Shown here: piece after piece, positions 25,112 through 34,645 of the stretch
Layout: each line of letters starts with the position of its first letter
How positions within the stretch are numbered: the stretch's first letter is position 1
Source of the DNA: Ostreococcus lucimarinus CCE9901
Taxonomy: Eukaryota > Chlorophyta > Mamiellophyceae > Mamiellales > Bathycoccaceae
DNA: 64,000 nucleotides
Assembly (NCBI RefSeq): GCF_000092065.1
Contig: NC_009361.1
Coordinates: 496,001-560,000 of the forward strand
Direction: 5' to 3'
Made by a program: the position numbers and the translations under genes
Notes under the pieces: generated by a model
Told to the model about the DNA's origin: nothing
Databases searched by the model: none
Seen by the model: only the letters and a program-made list of their open reading frames with translations

Positions 25112-27562
25112 ATGACGTCGGCGATGCGGGACGCGAAGGCGTCGCTGCGTGACTTTTCGAGCGACGATTTCGATCGCGTGCGGTGGATTAACGAGCAAAC
25201 GCGCGCGCGAATCGGCGACGCGGGAGGGAGCGGGCGCGACGCGACGGCGCGGGATGGATCGGCGGTGGTGGCGCGCGCGGTCGGAGAGGGGACGCGAGGG
25301 ACGAGCGCGTCGCCGTTGGAACGATTTTTGGCGGATTTGGAACTGCAGCTGCAGTTGCTCGGCGAAGATCTGTCGATGTCGCTGGAAGAGCGCTCGCGCG
25401 AGGGTGTCGCGCGCGTGCCCAAGGCGGTGAAGGAGATAGAAGTCGTCGAGGGGCGGGTGAAGCGTCTGCACGAGGAAGTGCGAGGGATATTGGATCGATT
25501 GGACGAGGTGGAGTCGGAGTCGCGCGCGAGCGTGGAAGCGCTGCGACAGCTCGACGCGGCGAAACAACGCATGGAGAGCGCGCGAGAGACGCTGCAGGAG
25601 GCGAATGGACTAGCAGATTTGATGGCGAGTGTGGACGGGATCTTTGCGAGCGGGAATATTCGTAACATGTCCGAGTCGTTGGCGCGGATGAAGCGCGGTT
25701 TAGCCGTCGTGGGCGACGTGCCAGAATTCGCCGACGGGCAAGACAAGGTGAACGCGTTCGAGCACAAGCTCGAGGCGATCGTCAGACCGGCCTTGATCAC
25801 GGCGTTGGAGTCACAAAACAGCACGGCGGCTCGCGAACATCGCGACGTGTTGCGCACTACCGGCCGCGGTTCGGCGTTGGAGAGCATTTATGCGGACACG
25901 CGCGTGACGTCTCGCATGCTCAAGCAGTGGAAGTCGCGCGAGCGCGATGCGACGACGACTGACGCTGGGAGGCTGGACGCTTCGGTGCATATGATCGATG
26001 AATTCTTGAAGTATTGCGCCACCGCTCTCAAAGAGGAGATATCTTGGTGCTCGAGTACGTTCCCCGAAGACGCCGTGCTTTTGATTCCGTTGTCTTGGTG
26101 TTCGCTTCACACCACGCTCGAAACGTCCATCACGGAGAAGCTCAGCTCGCTAACGCTCGAGCAACTCGTCTCGGCTCGAAATTCGTTCCAAACGTACGTC
26201 GAAGACGTTGGGATAGCGTTTACAAAACTCGCCGGCGACGCTGCAGCGCACGCGAACGCCGACGCCGTCAAGGGCGCCATCGGCGACGCGTTGATGGCGA
26301 TTGTCGAGCCTTTCATCGCGGTTGAGCAGCGTTTCGGCCAGCTCGCGCTTGCAGACATACGAACTACTTTAGATTCTTCGGTAAACATCCCTGAGGCACA
26401 GTCTATTGCGACGTCGGACGACTTGACCGCAGTTATACAAAGCGTGCTCGCCACGCTGCCGAAAGCCATCGACGTCTTCGGCGTCGTCATAGACAGATGC
26501 GAGGCGATTACCGCTGGCGTTGAGACGATGACTTGCATTCATGCGATTGAAAGTGGAATGGAACACTACGTCGATTTAGTCGCGCTCGTCCTTCGTGACT
26601 TGAGAAACGCGGCCGGTTTGATTGACTCGACCGCGACGAACATGAACTCAAACACGACTTCCGCGGGCGAAGAATTCATCAGAGGATCGCTCAGTATGCT
26701 GGACATGATCAACGCCATCCCGAACGCACTGTTAGATTTCGAGTCCGATCTACGTGCAAAGCTTCTGAAGCTTCGAGCGACGCTGCGACCGGCTTTGGAT
26801 GTTACTTTGGAGCTTGGTGACGGACCAAAAAGCCGTACGCTCCTCGGTTTGAGCATCGCGGCGCACGCGGCGCGATCACGAAAGTTGGCCACGTTCCTTG
26901 ACAAGGTGGCGGATGCCGCGGTGAAGCACTCGCTCGATGGATCCATAATTCCGGTCGGTGCTGAGCACATGAACGCTCTGACTAGATCACTCGAAAAATT
27001 CGTGTACGACACTCTCCTCGGGCGGGTGTCGCTCGAACTCAAGGGAATCAGCACGTCTGAGGTTTGGAGCGCCAAACCTGCCGAGAGCGCGTATAAACTC
27101 CCGACGTTTAGCGCTTATCCGCAAGAGCGAATGACGAATGCAGGTGAATATCTGCTTTCATTGCCGCAGCATCTGGATAACATGCACGACGACGACTTGG
27201 CTCGCGCGACGTCGCTTTCGGGCGACTCGAATGCGGCGCAAGAGCCGGCGACTTCCGAGGCGTGGATTGCGAAAATCGCCGAAGCGAGTGCTGAGTTGCT
27301 CTTGAAAGAAGTGCGTGCCATCGCGTCGCTCACCGACCAAGGCGCTGCGCAGTTGTCGGCGGATTTGGAGTATTTTTCGAACATAGTTGCAGCGCTCTCA
27401 CTCGCGCCACCCAGCGCGCTCATCGCCTGGTACAAGTGCGCGAGCGCGCCTCGCGACGAATACGAAGATTTTGCACGCGCTGCGACTTCAGAGGGCATCG
27501 ACGTGCGCGTCGTGCGAGCCGCCGCGGCGACGCGAGGGATTAAGTTAAGTAGTTCTTTGTAA
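25112..27562 (+). CDS. COG7: COG7, conserved oligomeric Golgi complex subunit 7
   Basis: The protein has 816 residues from the ATG at 25112. It opens with DFSSDDFDRVRWINEQ, the typical COG7 N-terminal motif, and SASPLERFLADLELQLQLL. Long helical segments with coiled-coil character follow (MESARETLQEANGLADLM, LARMKRGLAVVGDVPEF), and the rest matches COG7 in length and all-helical composition. The eight-subunit COG complex tethers retrograde vesicles at the Golgi. The frame stays open upstream, so a start at 24983 or 24914 cannot be excluded, but that sequence is low-complexity Arg. Confidence 0.85.
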   Translation: MTSAMRDAKASLRDFSSDDFDRVRWINEQTRARIGDAGGSGRDATARDGSAVVARAVGEGTRGTSASPLERFLADLELQLQLLGEDLSMSLEERSREGVARVPKAVKEIEVVEGRVKRLHEEVRGILDRLDEVESESRASVEALRQLDAAKQRMESARETLQEANGLADLMASVDGIFASGNIRNMSESLARMKRGLAVVGDVPEFADGQDKVNAFEHKLEAIVRPALITALESQNSTAAREHRDVLRTTGRGSALESIYADTRVTSRMLKQWKSRERDATTTDAGRLDASVHMIDEFLKYCATALKEEISWCSSTFPEDAVLLIPLSWCSLHTTLETSITEKLSSLTLEQLVSARNSFQTYVEDVGIAFTKLAGDAAAHANADAVKGAIGDALMAIVEPFIAVEQRFGQLALADIRTTLDSSVNIPEAQSIATSDDLTAVIQSVLATLPKAIDVFGVVIDRCEAITAGVETMTCIHAIESGMEHYVDLVALVLRDLRNAAGLIDSTATNMNSNTTSAGEEFIRGSLSMLDMINAIPNALLDFESDLRAKLLKLRATLRPALDVTLELGDGPKSRTLLGLSIAAHAARSRKLATFLDKVADAAVKHSLDGSIIPVGAEHMNALTRSLEKFVYDTLLGRVSLELKGISTSEVWSAKPAESAYKLPTFSAYPQERMTNAGEYLLSLPQHLDNMHDDDLARATSLSGDSNAAQEPATSEAWIAKIAEASAELLLKEVRAIASLTDQGAAQLSADLEYFSNIVAALSLAPPSALIAWYKCASAPRDEYEDFARAATSEGIDVRVVRAAAATRGIKLSSSL

Positions 27563-27673
27563 CGATTAGCGTTTCGCTTACAGAGCTTGATTTGTTACAA
27601 AGTTCCGAATTCTAGAAGAATGTTGTGGTATTGCGCCGCGAGAGTTCTTGTGTCAACTTCTGAGACTGAAGAA

Positions 27674-29041
27674 TCAGATGACAGTGCCAGCCTTGATCAC
27701 GGCATCCTTGATGACGACAATGATGCCATCGCGGATGATGTAACCTTCGCTTTCGCAATCCTTATCCATGACGCCAGCCTCATTGAGGATTTGGCAGTTT
27801 TCACCAATGCGCGCGTTCTTGTCGATGATGGCTTTGCGAATCTTCGTGCCGGCGCCAATACCGATCGGCGTGCAGCCCGGAAGGCTAGCCGGGTCGCATT
27901 CTTCGAGGCTCTCGTAGTAATCAGCACCCATGACGAGTGTGTCCTCCAAATCACACCCTTCGTTGACCGTCGATCTCAAACCAACCATGACGTTTTTGAG
28001 CTTGGCTTGCTTGATGGTGCAGCCGTCGCCGATCGTGGAGCGCTCGATTTCGCAATCTTGCACCTTGCTCGGCGGCAAGAAGCGAGACTGGGTGTAGATC
28101 GGCGCGTTGCGATCGTAGAAACTGAACTTCGGGTTCGGGTCGTTGCACTCCAAGTTGGCGTGGAAAAACGCATCGACGGTACCGATGTCCTCCCAGTATC
28201 CGTCGTACAAGTGAGCGACCACCTTCATGCCCTTCTGAGCCGCCATCGGGATGATTTCACCACCGAAATCGTTCGCTTCCGGGAAATCATCTTGAAGCAC
28301 CTGCTCCATAGCCTTGGCGTTGAACACGTAGATACCCATCGAGGCAATGTACGGCATTTCCTTGGCGCGTTCCGCGTCCAAGCCTAAGATGGTGGTGTCG
28401 CATTGCATCGCCTTGAGAGCGTCACCCTTGGGCTTTTCGGAGAACTCGATGATGGTGGCGTGTTCGTTAATCTTCATCAAGCCGAAAGAGCTGGCTCGCT
28501 TCTCATCCGTCGGCAAAGCGGCGACGGTGATGTCGGCGTTCTTCGCGCGGTGGTCGCGAATAAACGGACGGTAATCCATGCGGTACAAGTGATCGCCCGA
28601 AAGAATCAAGTATTCCTCGCACCCGCTCTCGGCAAACAACCACAAGTATTGACGAACAGCATCCGCGGTACCTTGGAACCACGCCTTGTTGATCGGGCTC
28701 TGTTGAGCCGCGAGCACTTCGACGAATCCCTGACGCGTGTACGTCCCGATGTTCGTGTTGTACGCCTGGGACAAGTGTCTGTTCAAAGATGCGCTGTTAA
28801 ACTGCGTCAAGCAGTACACCTTGTTGATGTCAGAGTTGATACAGTTCGACACCGGGATATCGATCAAGCGGTAGTTCGCCCCCAACGGCACCGCCGGCTT
28901 CGCCCGCTTCTTCGTCAACGGGTACAATCGCGTCCCCGCGCCGCCGCCGAGAATGATGGACAACACGTTATCCATCGACGCATCGTGTTCCTTCTTCCCC
29001 TCGCTCTTCTCGTGCATCGCCGGCGACGTCGCATGAATCAT
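27674..29041 (-). CDS. APS1: ADP-glucose pyrophosphorylase, small (catalytic) subunit
   Basis: From the ATG at 29041 this is 455 residues covering the whole enzyme: [20 protein letters not shown] (substrate loop), [65 protein letters not shown], and a C-terminal left-handed beta-helix ending [16 protein letters not shown]. It makes ADP-glucose, the committed step of starch synthesis, in the plastid. The frame is open above 29041 with transit-peptide-like sequence but no ATG. An upstream exon at about 29233-29317 could supply the start across an intron near 29137-29232. Confidence 0.95.
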   Translation of the reverse strand: MIHATSPAMHEKSEGKKEHDASMDNVLSIILGGGAGTRLYPLTKKRAKPAVPLGANYRLIDIPVSNCINSDINKVYCLTQFNSASLNRHLSQAYNTNIGTYTRQGFVEVLAAQQSPINKAWFQGTADAVRQYLWLFAESGCEEYLILSGDHLYRMDYRPFIRDHRAKNADITVAALPTDEKRASSFGLMKINEHATIIEFSEKPKGDALKAMQCDTTILGLDAERAKEMPYIASMGIYVFNAKAMEQVLQDDFPEANDFGGEIIPMAAQKGMKVVAHLYDGYWEDIGTVDAFFHANLECNDPNPKFSFYDRNAPIYTQSRFLPPSKVQDCEIERSTIGDGCTIKQAKLKNVMVGLRSTVNEGCDLEDTLVMGADYYESLEECDPASLPGCTPIGIGAGTKIRKAIIDKNARIGENCQILNEAGVMDKDCESEGYIIRDGIIVVIKDAVIKAGTVI

Positions 29042-29766
29042 CACCGCCGCCCGCGTCTCGACGCGTCGAATCGCGCGCGCATTCTTCGCCGCGCCTCTCG
29101 TCTTAATCGCCGCCGTCCCGCGCGCGCTCGCCCGCGCTGCGTTCGTCCAATCGCGATCCCGTCAGTCTTCCATCCTCGTCCCGCCCGCTTCGCGTCCTCC
29201 CGCGCGCGCGTCGCGTCCGCGTCGTCCACCACCGCGCGTTCGCGCGCGCCTCCGACGCGCGCGCGCGTCGTCGCGCGGCCCGCTTCGCGTCATCGCGTCG
29301 CCGCGCGTCGTCGACATCGAATCGAATCGAATCGATCGCGATCGTTCGTCCCGTCGTCGCGCGTCGAGGCGCGTCGTCGCGCCGCGCCGCGGTCGGCGTC
29401 GATCGTTCGCGCGCTCGTTCGATCGCGCACCCGTCATCGCGCGCGTCGTCGTCGTCGCGCGCATCGTCGTCGCCGTCGAAATGTGCGGCGTCGACGACGC
29501 GCGTCGACGCGCGATATCCGATCGCGCGCGCGCGCGCGCGTCGTGAGCCACTCGTTTCTTGGAACTGGTGATGGGTCTCGGAATGCGTCAAGTACGGGAA
29601 TTCGAGCGTTCGATCTTGGATTTATGCAACGCGCGAAACGTCGCGGGCGACGCGAACCGACTTATTTTAGGCGCGCGGAGGCGCGCGGTTGACTCGCGGG
29701 CGGCGCGCGGCAGAGCGCGGCCGGTGGCGCGCGACGTCGACGGGAGGGATCGAGCGCGCGCGTGAG
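29042..29766. promoter_or_regulatory. Divergent region between AGPase and kinesin, with candidate AGPase 5' exon
   Basis: The 725-base stretch holds the in-frame transit-peptide continuation of AGPase (29042-29136, minus), a possible GTGGTG-to-GCAG intron with GACTGACGG (29137-29232), and a possible first exon with ATG at 29317. An ATCGA pentamer repeats at 29316-29335. The half nearer kinesin (29550-29660) is lower in GC and is the likely kinesin promoter and 5' UTR. No other gene is supported. Confidence 0.45.
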
Positions 29767-32280
29767 ATGGTCGGACGCGTCGCGGTGTTCGCGCGGGTGC
29801 GGCCGAGGGATGGACGCGGGCGCGAGGAGGACGACGGCGAGGGCGCGGAGGCGGGCGGGGAGGACGGCGACGGCGCGGGACGGCGAGGGGCGTGGATCGA
29901 GGACGGACGCGTGGTGAGCGTGAAATCGACGACGTCGGTGAACGGCGTCACGCGGAGGTTCGCGGTGGACGGGGCGTTCGACGGGAGGGCGACGCAGCGG
30001 GAGGTGTACGCGGAGACGTGCGCGCCGGTGCTCGAGGCGGTGCGGAGCGGGTGTCGAGGATGCGTGCTCGCGTACGGACAGACGGGGTCGGGGAAGACGT
30101 ATTCACTACTGAATGGGGGTGGCGATCGAGCCGAACGCGAGGCGTCGACGAGCGAAGGTGGCAACGGGGGGCCGGGACTCGTGCCGAGAATCGCGGTGGA
30201 TTGTTTCGCGCGAGCGGCGAGCGACGCGAGGCACGCGTACGAGGTGTCGTGCGCGATGGCGCAGATTTATAACGAACAGGTCGATGATTTGGTAGCGAAA
30301 AAATCGGGATTACGTGTCGTTCCCGCGAGCGATGGCTCGGGGTGGGAGATTGAGAACTTATCGTGGACGCCGTGTCGAAGCGCCGAGGACGTTCTCGAGT
30401 GTTTTCGTCGCGGGCGATCGCGATTGGTGTACGCCGAGACGCATATGAACAAGCAGAGCTCGAGATCCCACTGTGTGTTTCAGATGAAAATCGAACGCAT
30501 CGAGCGACCGATCGAGGCGGATGTCGATCGCGACGAGGATGAGGATGAAGACGGAACCGCGCAGCTCGTCGCCGTGGAGAAGCGTCTCGGACTGCTCACC
30601 ATCGTCGACTTGGCCGGAAGTGAGCGACAGAAGAAGACGCAGAACGTCGGCGCGCGATTCAAAGAGGCGTTGAACATCAACACCAGCCTGCTCGCTCTAG
30701 GGAACGTCGTAAGTGCGCTCGCGGCGGGGCACAGGCACATCCCGTATCGTGATTCCACGCTTACGAAAATCTTAGAGCCGAGCCTGAACGGCAAGAGTCG
30801 CACGGTTCTGCTCGTGTGCGTCAGCTCCGAGATCGAGCACGCGAACGAAAGCGCGAATTCGCTCGACTTTGCCACGCGTGCGATGCGAATCGTGACTTCA
30901 CCCGAGGTTCGTTCGTCCTTAGTGGACATGGACCCTCGCAAACTGACGCAACAATTGCGCGGTCAATGCGACGACGAAGCGGTGGCGCGTCTGATGGATG
31001 AAGTCACTTCGCTTCGTCGCGCGCTCGCAAACGCGACGAAAAGTTCGGAGGATGACATTAACGCGATGAAAAAGTCGCGCGATTCGCTTCAACACGAGAT
31101 TTGCAGCGCGAGATTGGCGTTGGAGTCTTCGAAGAGGGCGCTCGAGCAAGCGAAGAGCGAGTCGACGACAAAGACGCGCGAGTTGGATGCGATTGAAAAT
31201 CAGCGTAGCGCGCTCGATTCGCGCGTACGCACGCTCGTGGTAAAGTTGAGCACGTCTTCGAATGAGCTGCAGAACGAGAGAGCAAAGTTCAAAGAGGAAT
31301 CAGCGCGACTTGTGGCGGACGCGCGGAAATTGGACGCGCAATTGAGCGCCGAGCGCGCGTCAGCTTCGCACACGCTCAAGCGCATGGAACATCTCAATAA
31401 GCTCGCGAGCGAGCTGAAGGTATCCAACGATTCCAATATCGTTGAGAACGCCAAGCTTAAAGCCGAAAATGTGCGGCTTCGGTCGACTGTTGGATCGCAG
31501 CGGATGGACAACGCGAGATTGATGCGCAGACACGCGGCGCTCGAATCGAAGCACGCCCTCGTCGTCGCCGAACGCGCCGAGCTCGTGTGCGAGTGCGAGT
31601 CCCTATTCATCGAGAACAAATTCATGGTCGTAATACGTGACGCTCTGGCGGCGGCTTGCGACGCAAAAATATCCGAAATGACTCGACGATATGTCAAGTT
31701 GGATGCGATTCGCGCGAGACATTCCATGGCCCGACGAGCGGCCGCTCGTCGATCGACCGAGCGCACGGCGATATTGATGGCTTTAGAGCGATCGAACAAG
31801 GGCGTATTGAAGCACGTGCGCGACTTAGAGAACCACAGGAGCGCCAGTGACGAGAGATACGCTCGAGAACTCGCGGCAGCGCGCGCCGAAGGCGACGCGC
31901 ATCGTCAGCGCGCCAAAGCCGCCGCGCGACTCCACGCTCTCTCCGCCGACCGTCAGCTCGAGCGAGGTTTAGTCTTAACCAAGCTCGCGCGCAATGGCAA
32001 GCGTTACGATCGACTTGTCCGCGTCGATCCATTCACCGGTGCGCTTGAGGCCGCGCAGTTGCCTCGCCGGTTCAAGAAAATCGCGCCGCGGCGCGCCGCG
32101 AGCGACGGCGCCCCGACCGCCGTCGACCGATCGCCGTCCCTCGCTATGACGCGAGACGACCAGCGCGACGTGGTTTCAATTTCTTTACAGAATCGCACGT
32201 TTGATATCGAGGCCACGCACGGCGCCGACCTCGTGTGGGGTCTCGCCCTCGCTCGCCGGTTTGGCGTTCGCGACGGCTGA
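29767..32280 (+). CDS. Kinesin with N-terminal motor and coiled-coil tail
   Basis: The protein has 837 residues from the ATG at 29767. The motor occupies about residues 1-385: VAVFARVRPRD, P-loop AYGQTGSGKTYSLLNG, QIYNEQVDDL, switch I NKQSSRSHCVF, switch II TIVDLAGSERQKK, INTSLLALGNVVSAL and HIPYRDSTLTKIL. FATRAMRIV after the motor resembles the ungrouped plant KIN-U type, but no armadillo repeats follow. The tail is coiled coil from about 400 to 640. An acidic insert sits in the first motor loop and another (DRDEDEDEDG) after switch I. Cargo and subfamily remain open. Confidence 0.88.
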   Translation: MVGRVAVFARVRPRDGRGREEDDGEGAEAGGEDGDGAGRRGAWIEDGRVVSVKSTTSVNGVTRRFAVDGAFDGRATQREVYAETCAPVLEAVRSGCRGCVLAYGQTGSGKTYSLLNGGGDRAEREASTSEGGNGGPGLVPRIAVDCFARAASDARHAYEVSCAMAQIYNEQVDDLVAKKSGLRVVPASDGSGWEIENLSWTPCRSAEDVLECFRRGRSRLVYAETHMNKQSSRSHCVFQMKIERIERPIEADVDRDEDEDEDGTAQLVAVEKRLGLLTIVDLAGSERQKKTQNVGARFKEALNINTSLLALGNVVSALAAGHRHIPYRDSTLTKILEPSLNGKSRTVLLVCVSSEIEHANESANSLDFATRAMRIVTSPEVRSSLVDMDPRKLTQQLRGQCDDEAVARLMDEVTSLRRALANATKSSEDDINAMKKSRDSLQHEICSARLALESSKRALEQAKSESTTKTRELDAIENQRSALDSRVRTLVVKLSTSSNELQNERAKFKEESARLVADARKLDAQLSAERASASHTLKRMEHLNKLASELKVSNDSNIVENAKLKAENVRLRSTVGSQRMDNARLMRRHAALESKHALVVAERAELVCECESLFIENKFMVVIRDALAAACDAKISEMTRRYVKLDAIRARHSMARRAAARRSTERTAILMALERSNKGVLKHVRDLENHRSASDERYARELAAARAEGDAHRQRAKAAARLHALSADRQLERGLVLTKLARNGKRYDRLVRVDPFTGALEAAQLPRRFKKIAPRRAASDGAPTAVDRSPSLAMTRDDQRDVVSISLQNRTFDIEATHGADLVWGLALARRFGVRDG

Positions 32281-32385
32281 GCCGCCGCCTCAGCCGCCGC
32301 CTCATTCCCCACCGGTCCTCACCGTCGTGATCGATCGCGTGCGGCGTCGCGTCGCCCGAGTGTGGAACAAACATCGACTCCGCGC

Positions 32386-32802
32386 ATGTCCGGCGGTCGC
32401 TCGCGGTCGCAGAAGCACCAAAACCGCGTGCCGTTCGTCGCCAAGCGGGACATCAAGCGCAACGAGGGCGACCGCGAGCGCGAGCTCGGCCTCCGTAACC
32501 TCGCCCTGCAGAACGTCTGCAAGCGATGTCAGCAAAAGATCGTCTGGCGCTTTCAAATGGGCAAGTATAAAGCGAAGAAACCGGGCACGCGCGGTCGGTG
32601 TAACAAGTGCGAGCAGAAGAGCGTGCGCATGGCGTACCGAAGCCTTTGCGACGCGTGCGGCAAGGCGCACGATTTGTGTCCGGGATGTCAGCACCCACCG
32701 AGCGAGGCGAACGCGAGTCGCGACGTGCCGGAAGCATGCGCGTCGTCCGGCTCAGATTCCGACGCTGAATCGGAACCAGCGTCCGACGGCGAGGAATCTT
32801 AG
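32386..32802 (+). CDS. C9orf85 homolog (DUF2039), four CxxC zinc-binding motifs
   Basis: The protein has 138 residues from the ATG at 32386. A GTG at 32362 lies upstream in frame but is not needed. It begins SGGRSRSQKHQNRVPF, the conserved start of the DUF2039 family. Four CxxC pairs follow (CKRCQQK, CNKCEQK, CDACGK, CPGCQH), with IVWRFQMGKYKAKKPG between the first two. The tail is acidic and Ser-rich. The family is conserved from plants to human C9orf85 but has no assigned biochemical role. Zinc binding is inferred from the cysteines. Confidence 0.85.
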   Translation: MSGGRSRSQKHQNRVPFVAKRDIKRNEGDRERELGLRNLALQNVCKRCQQKIVWRFQMGKYKAKKPGTRGRCNKCEQKSVRMAYRSLCDACGKAHDLCPGCQHPPSEANASRDVPEACASSGSDSDAESEPASDGEES

Positions 32803-32867
32803 TCGCCGCCAGGCGAACGCGTGAGTGTAACAAACATCTGTAGAGTAGTCTCCACTTTCCCGCGCGC

Positions 32868-34625
32868 ATGAGACGCGAGAGCAGCCCGTTGCTCGTGGAC
32901 GTCGTCGCGGACGATGATTTAGACGACGACGACCCGACGACGTCGTCTCTGGACGCGCGCGTCACCTTTACGCAGCTGTTATCGCTCGCGAAACGCGAGT
33001 GGGACACGTTACTCTTCGGGACACTCAGTCTGCTCGTTCGCCTGCCGTTCTCGGTGTCGATGCCGCATTTCACGAGCGTCGCGATCGGGGCGTCGATTGA
33101 CGGCGATGAAGCGCGATTTCGCGCCAACGTCACGCGGTTCCTGGTCGTTGGCGTGGTGAACGGAGTTTTAGACTTTAGCAATGTGTTCCTCTTTGCGTTG
33201 GCGCAGAGTCGCGTGGCGAGGCGGTTGCGGAATCGAGCGTTCGCGGCGACGCTGAGGAAAAATATGGCGTATTTTGATGCGAGAACGTCGGGTAAAATAA
33301 ATTCGACGGTGACGAACGATACGAGCGCGGTGAGCGCGAATTTGTCTTGGCTGTTACGCAGCTGCGTGGAAGCGGTCGTCAGGTGCGTCGGTGTCGGCGC
33401 ATATCTTTTGTTTTGGGTGAACTTCGAGCTCGGTGCGTTGGCGCTCGTCGTGATACCGATAACAAGCGTGGTCAATTACTTCTATGGCAAGTTATTGAGC
33501 GCTAACGCAGAGTCAGTGCAAGAGACGTTGGCGAAATCGAACGGCGTGGCGCAAGAAACTATTTCAAACATCGTCACGGTGCGATCGTTCGCGAACGAAC
33601 CGTTTGAACGCAGACGGTTCGGCGATGCCATAGATGAGTGGTACGAGCAGTCGTATCGCGCCGCGCAACTGTCAGGATGGTACTATTCGTTTATGTATTC
33701 GCTCGTGTCGGCGTGTTTCGTGCCGGCGGCAATTCTGTACGTAGGAGGTGGATTCGTCGTCGACGGCTCGATGCACGCCGAAAAGCTCGTTGCGACCATG
33801 CTTTATTCTGCGATTTTACAAGAGTATTTCGGGAATCTTTTGAGCTCTTTTACGAATTTGTTCGCCGCGCGAGGTGCAGCGGCGGAATTGTTCAAAGTTT
33901 TGGCCAAGAACGAGCGAGAAGACGACGACGCGGACAATGGCGCGACGCTACCCATCGACGACGTGAAGGGAGCAATATCGTTTTCAAACGTCTCCTTCTC
34001 GTATCCGACTCGACCGGATATTCCCGCGCTCTCGGGCGTGAGCTTCGATGTGTCGCCCGGCGAGATCATCGGCATCGTTGGTCGGAGTGGTTGCGGCAAG
34101 TCTACAGTGTTCGCACTGCTACAGCGTTTCTACACCGAATTTAGCGGCGACATCACACTCGACGGAGCGCGCATCGAGACGCTCTCGCCGAACTGGCTCC
34201 GGCGTCACTGCTTCGCGCTCGTTGGCCAAGAGCCAGTACTTTTCAACGGCACAATTCTTTCTAACATTGCGTACGCTCGTTTGGGCGCCGGAATCGATCG
34301 GGAGCGTGCGATTGAGTGCGCTAAGACTGCGCTGATCCACGACGTCATCGAAGACGAACTCGGCGGCTACGATACACACGTCGGAGAGCGGGGTTGTCAA
34401 TTGTCAGGCGGCCAAAAGCAGCGCGTCGCAATTGCTAGAGCGTTGTACTCGTCTCCGCGGGTGTTATTATTGGACGAACCCACGAGCGCTCTTGATTTAG
34501 AAGCCGAATCCATCGTTACCGCGGCTTTGCGAAAAGCCGCTCGCGGACGAACAACGATCGTCATATCACACACGCCCGTCGACTCGTTCGTCGACAGAAC
34601 TTTAGAACTCTCCCCTAGAACATAG
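32868..34625 (+). CDS. Half-size ABC exporter, subfamily B (TAP/ABCB type)
   Basis: The protein has 585 residues. The membrane domain covers about 30-330 and contains TLRKNMAYFD and the VRSFANEPFE coupling region typical of ABCB half transporters. The nucleotide-binding domain follows with VSFSYPTRPDIPAL, Walker A GRSGCGKST near residue 405, Q-loop VGQEPVLFNGTI, signature LSGGQKQRVAIARAL, Walker B VLLLDEPTSALD and the switch His in VISHTP. It must dimerise to work. The N-terminus is acidic and not presequence-like, so an endomembrane or vacuole site is as likely as plastid. Substrate unknown. Confidence 0.92.
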   Translation: MRRESSPLLVDVVADDDLDDDDPTTSSLDARVTFTQLLSLAKREWDTLLFGTLSLLVRLPFSVSMPHFTSVAIGASIDGDEARFRANVTRFLVVGVVNGVLDFSNVFLFALAQSRVARRLRNRAFAATLRKNMAYFDARTSGKINSTVTNDTSAVSANLSWLLRSCVEAVVRCVGVGAYLLFWVNFELGALALVVIPITSVVNYFYGKLLSANAESVQETLAKSNGVAQETISNIVTVRSFANEPFERRRFGDAIDEWYEQSYRAAQLSGWYYSFMYSLVSACFVPAAILYVGGGFVVDGSMHAEKLVATMLYSAILQEYFGNLLSSFTNLFAARGAAAELFKVLAKNEREDDDADNGATLPIDDVKGAISFSNVSFSYPTRPDIPALSGVSFDVSPGEIIGIVGRSGCGKSTVFALLQRFYTEFSGDITLDGARIETLSPNWLRRHCFALVGQEPVLFNGTILSNIAYARLGAGIDRERAIECAKTALIHDVIEDELGGYDTHVGERGCQLSGGQKQRVAIARALYSSPRVLLLDEPTSALDLEAESIVTAALRKAARGRTTIVISHTPVDSFVDRTLELSPRT

Positions 34626-34645
34626 CGCATCAATCAAAATAGAAT

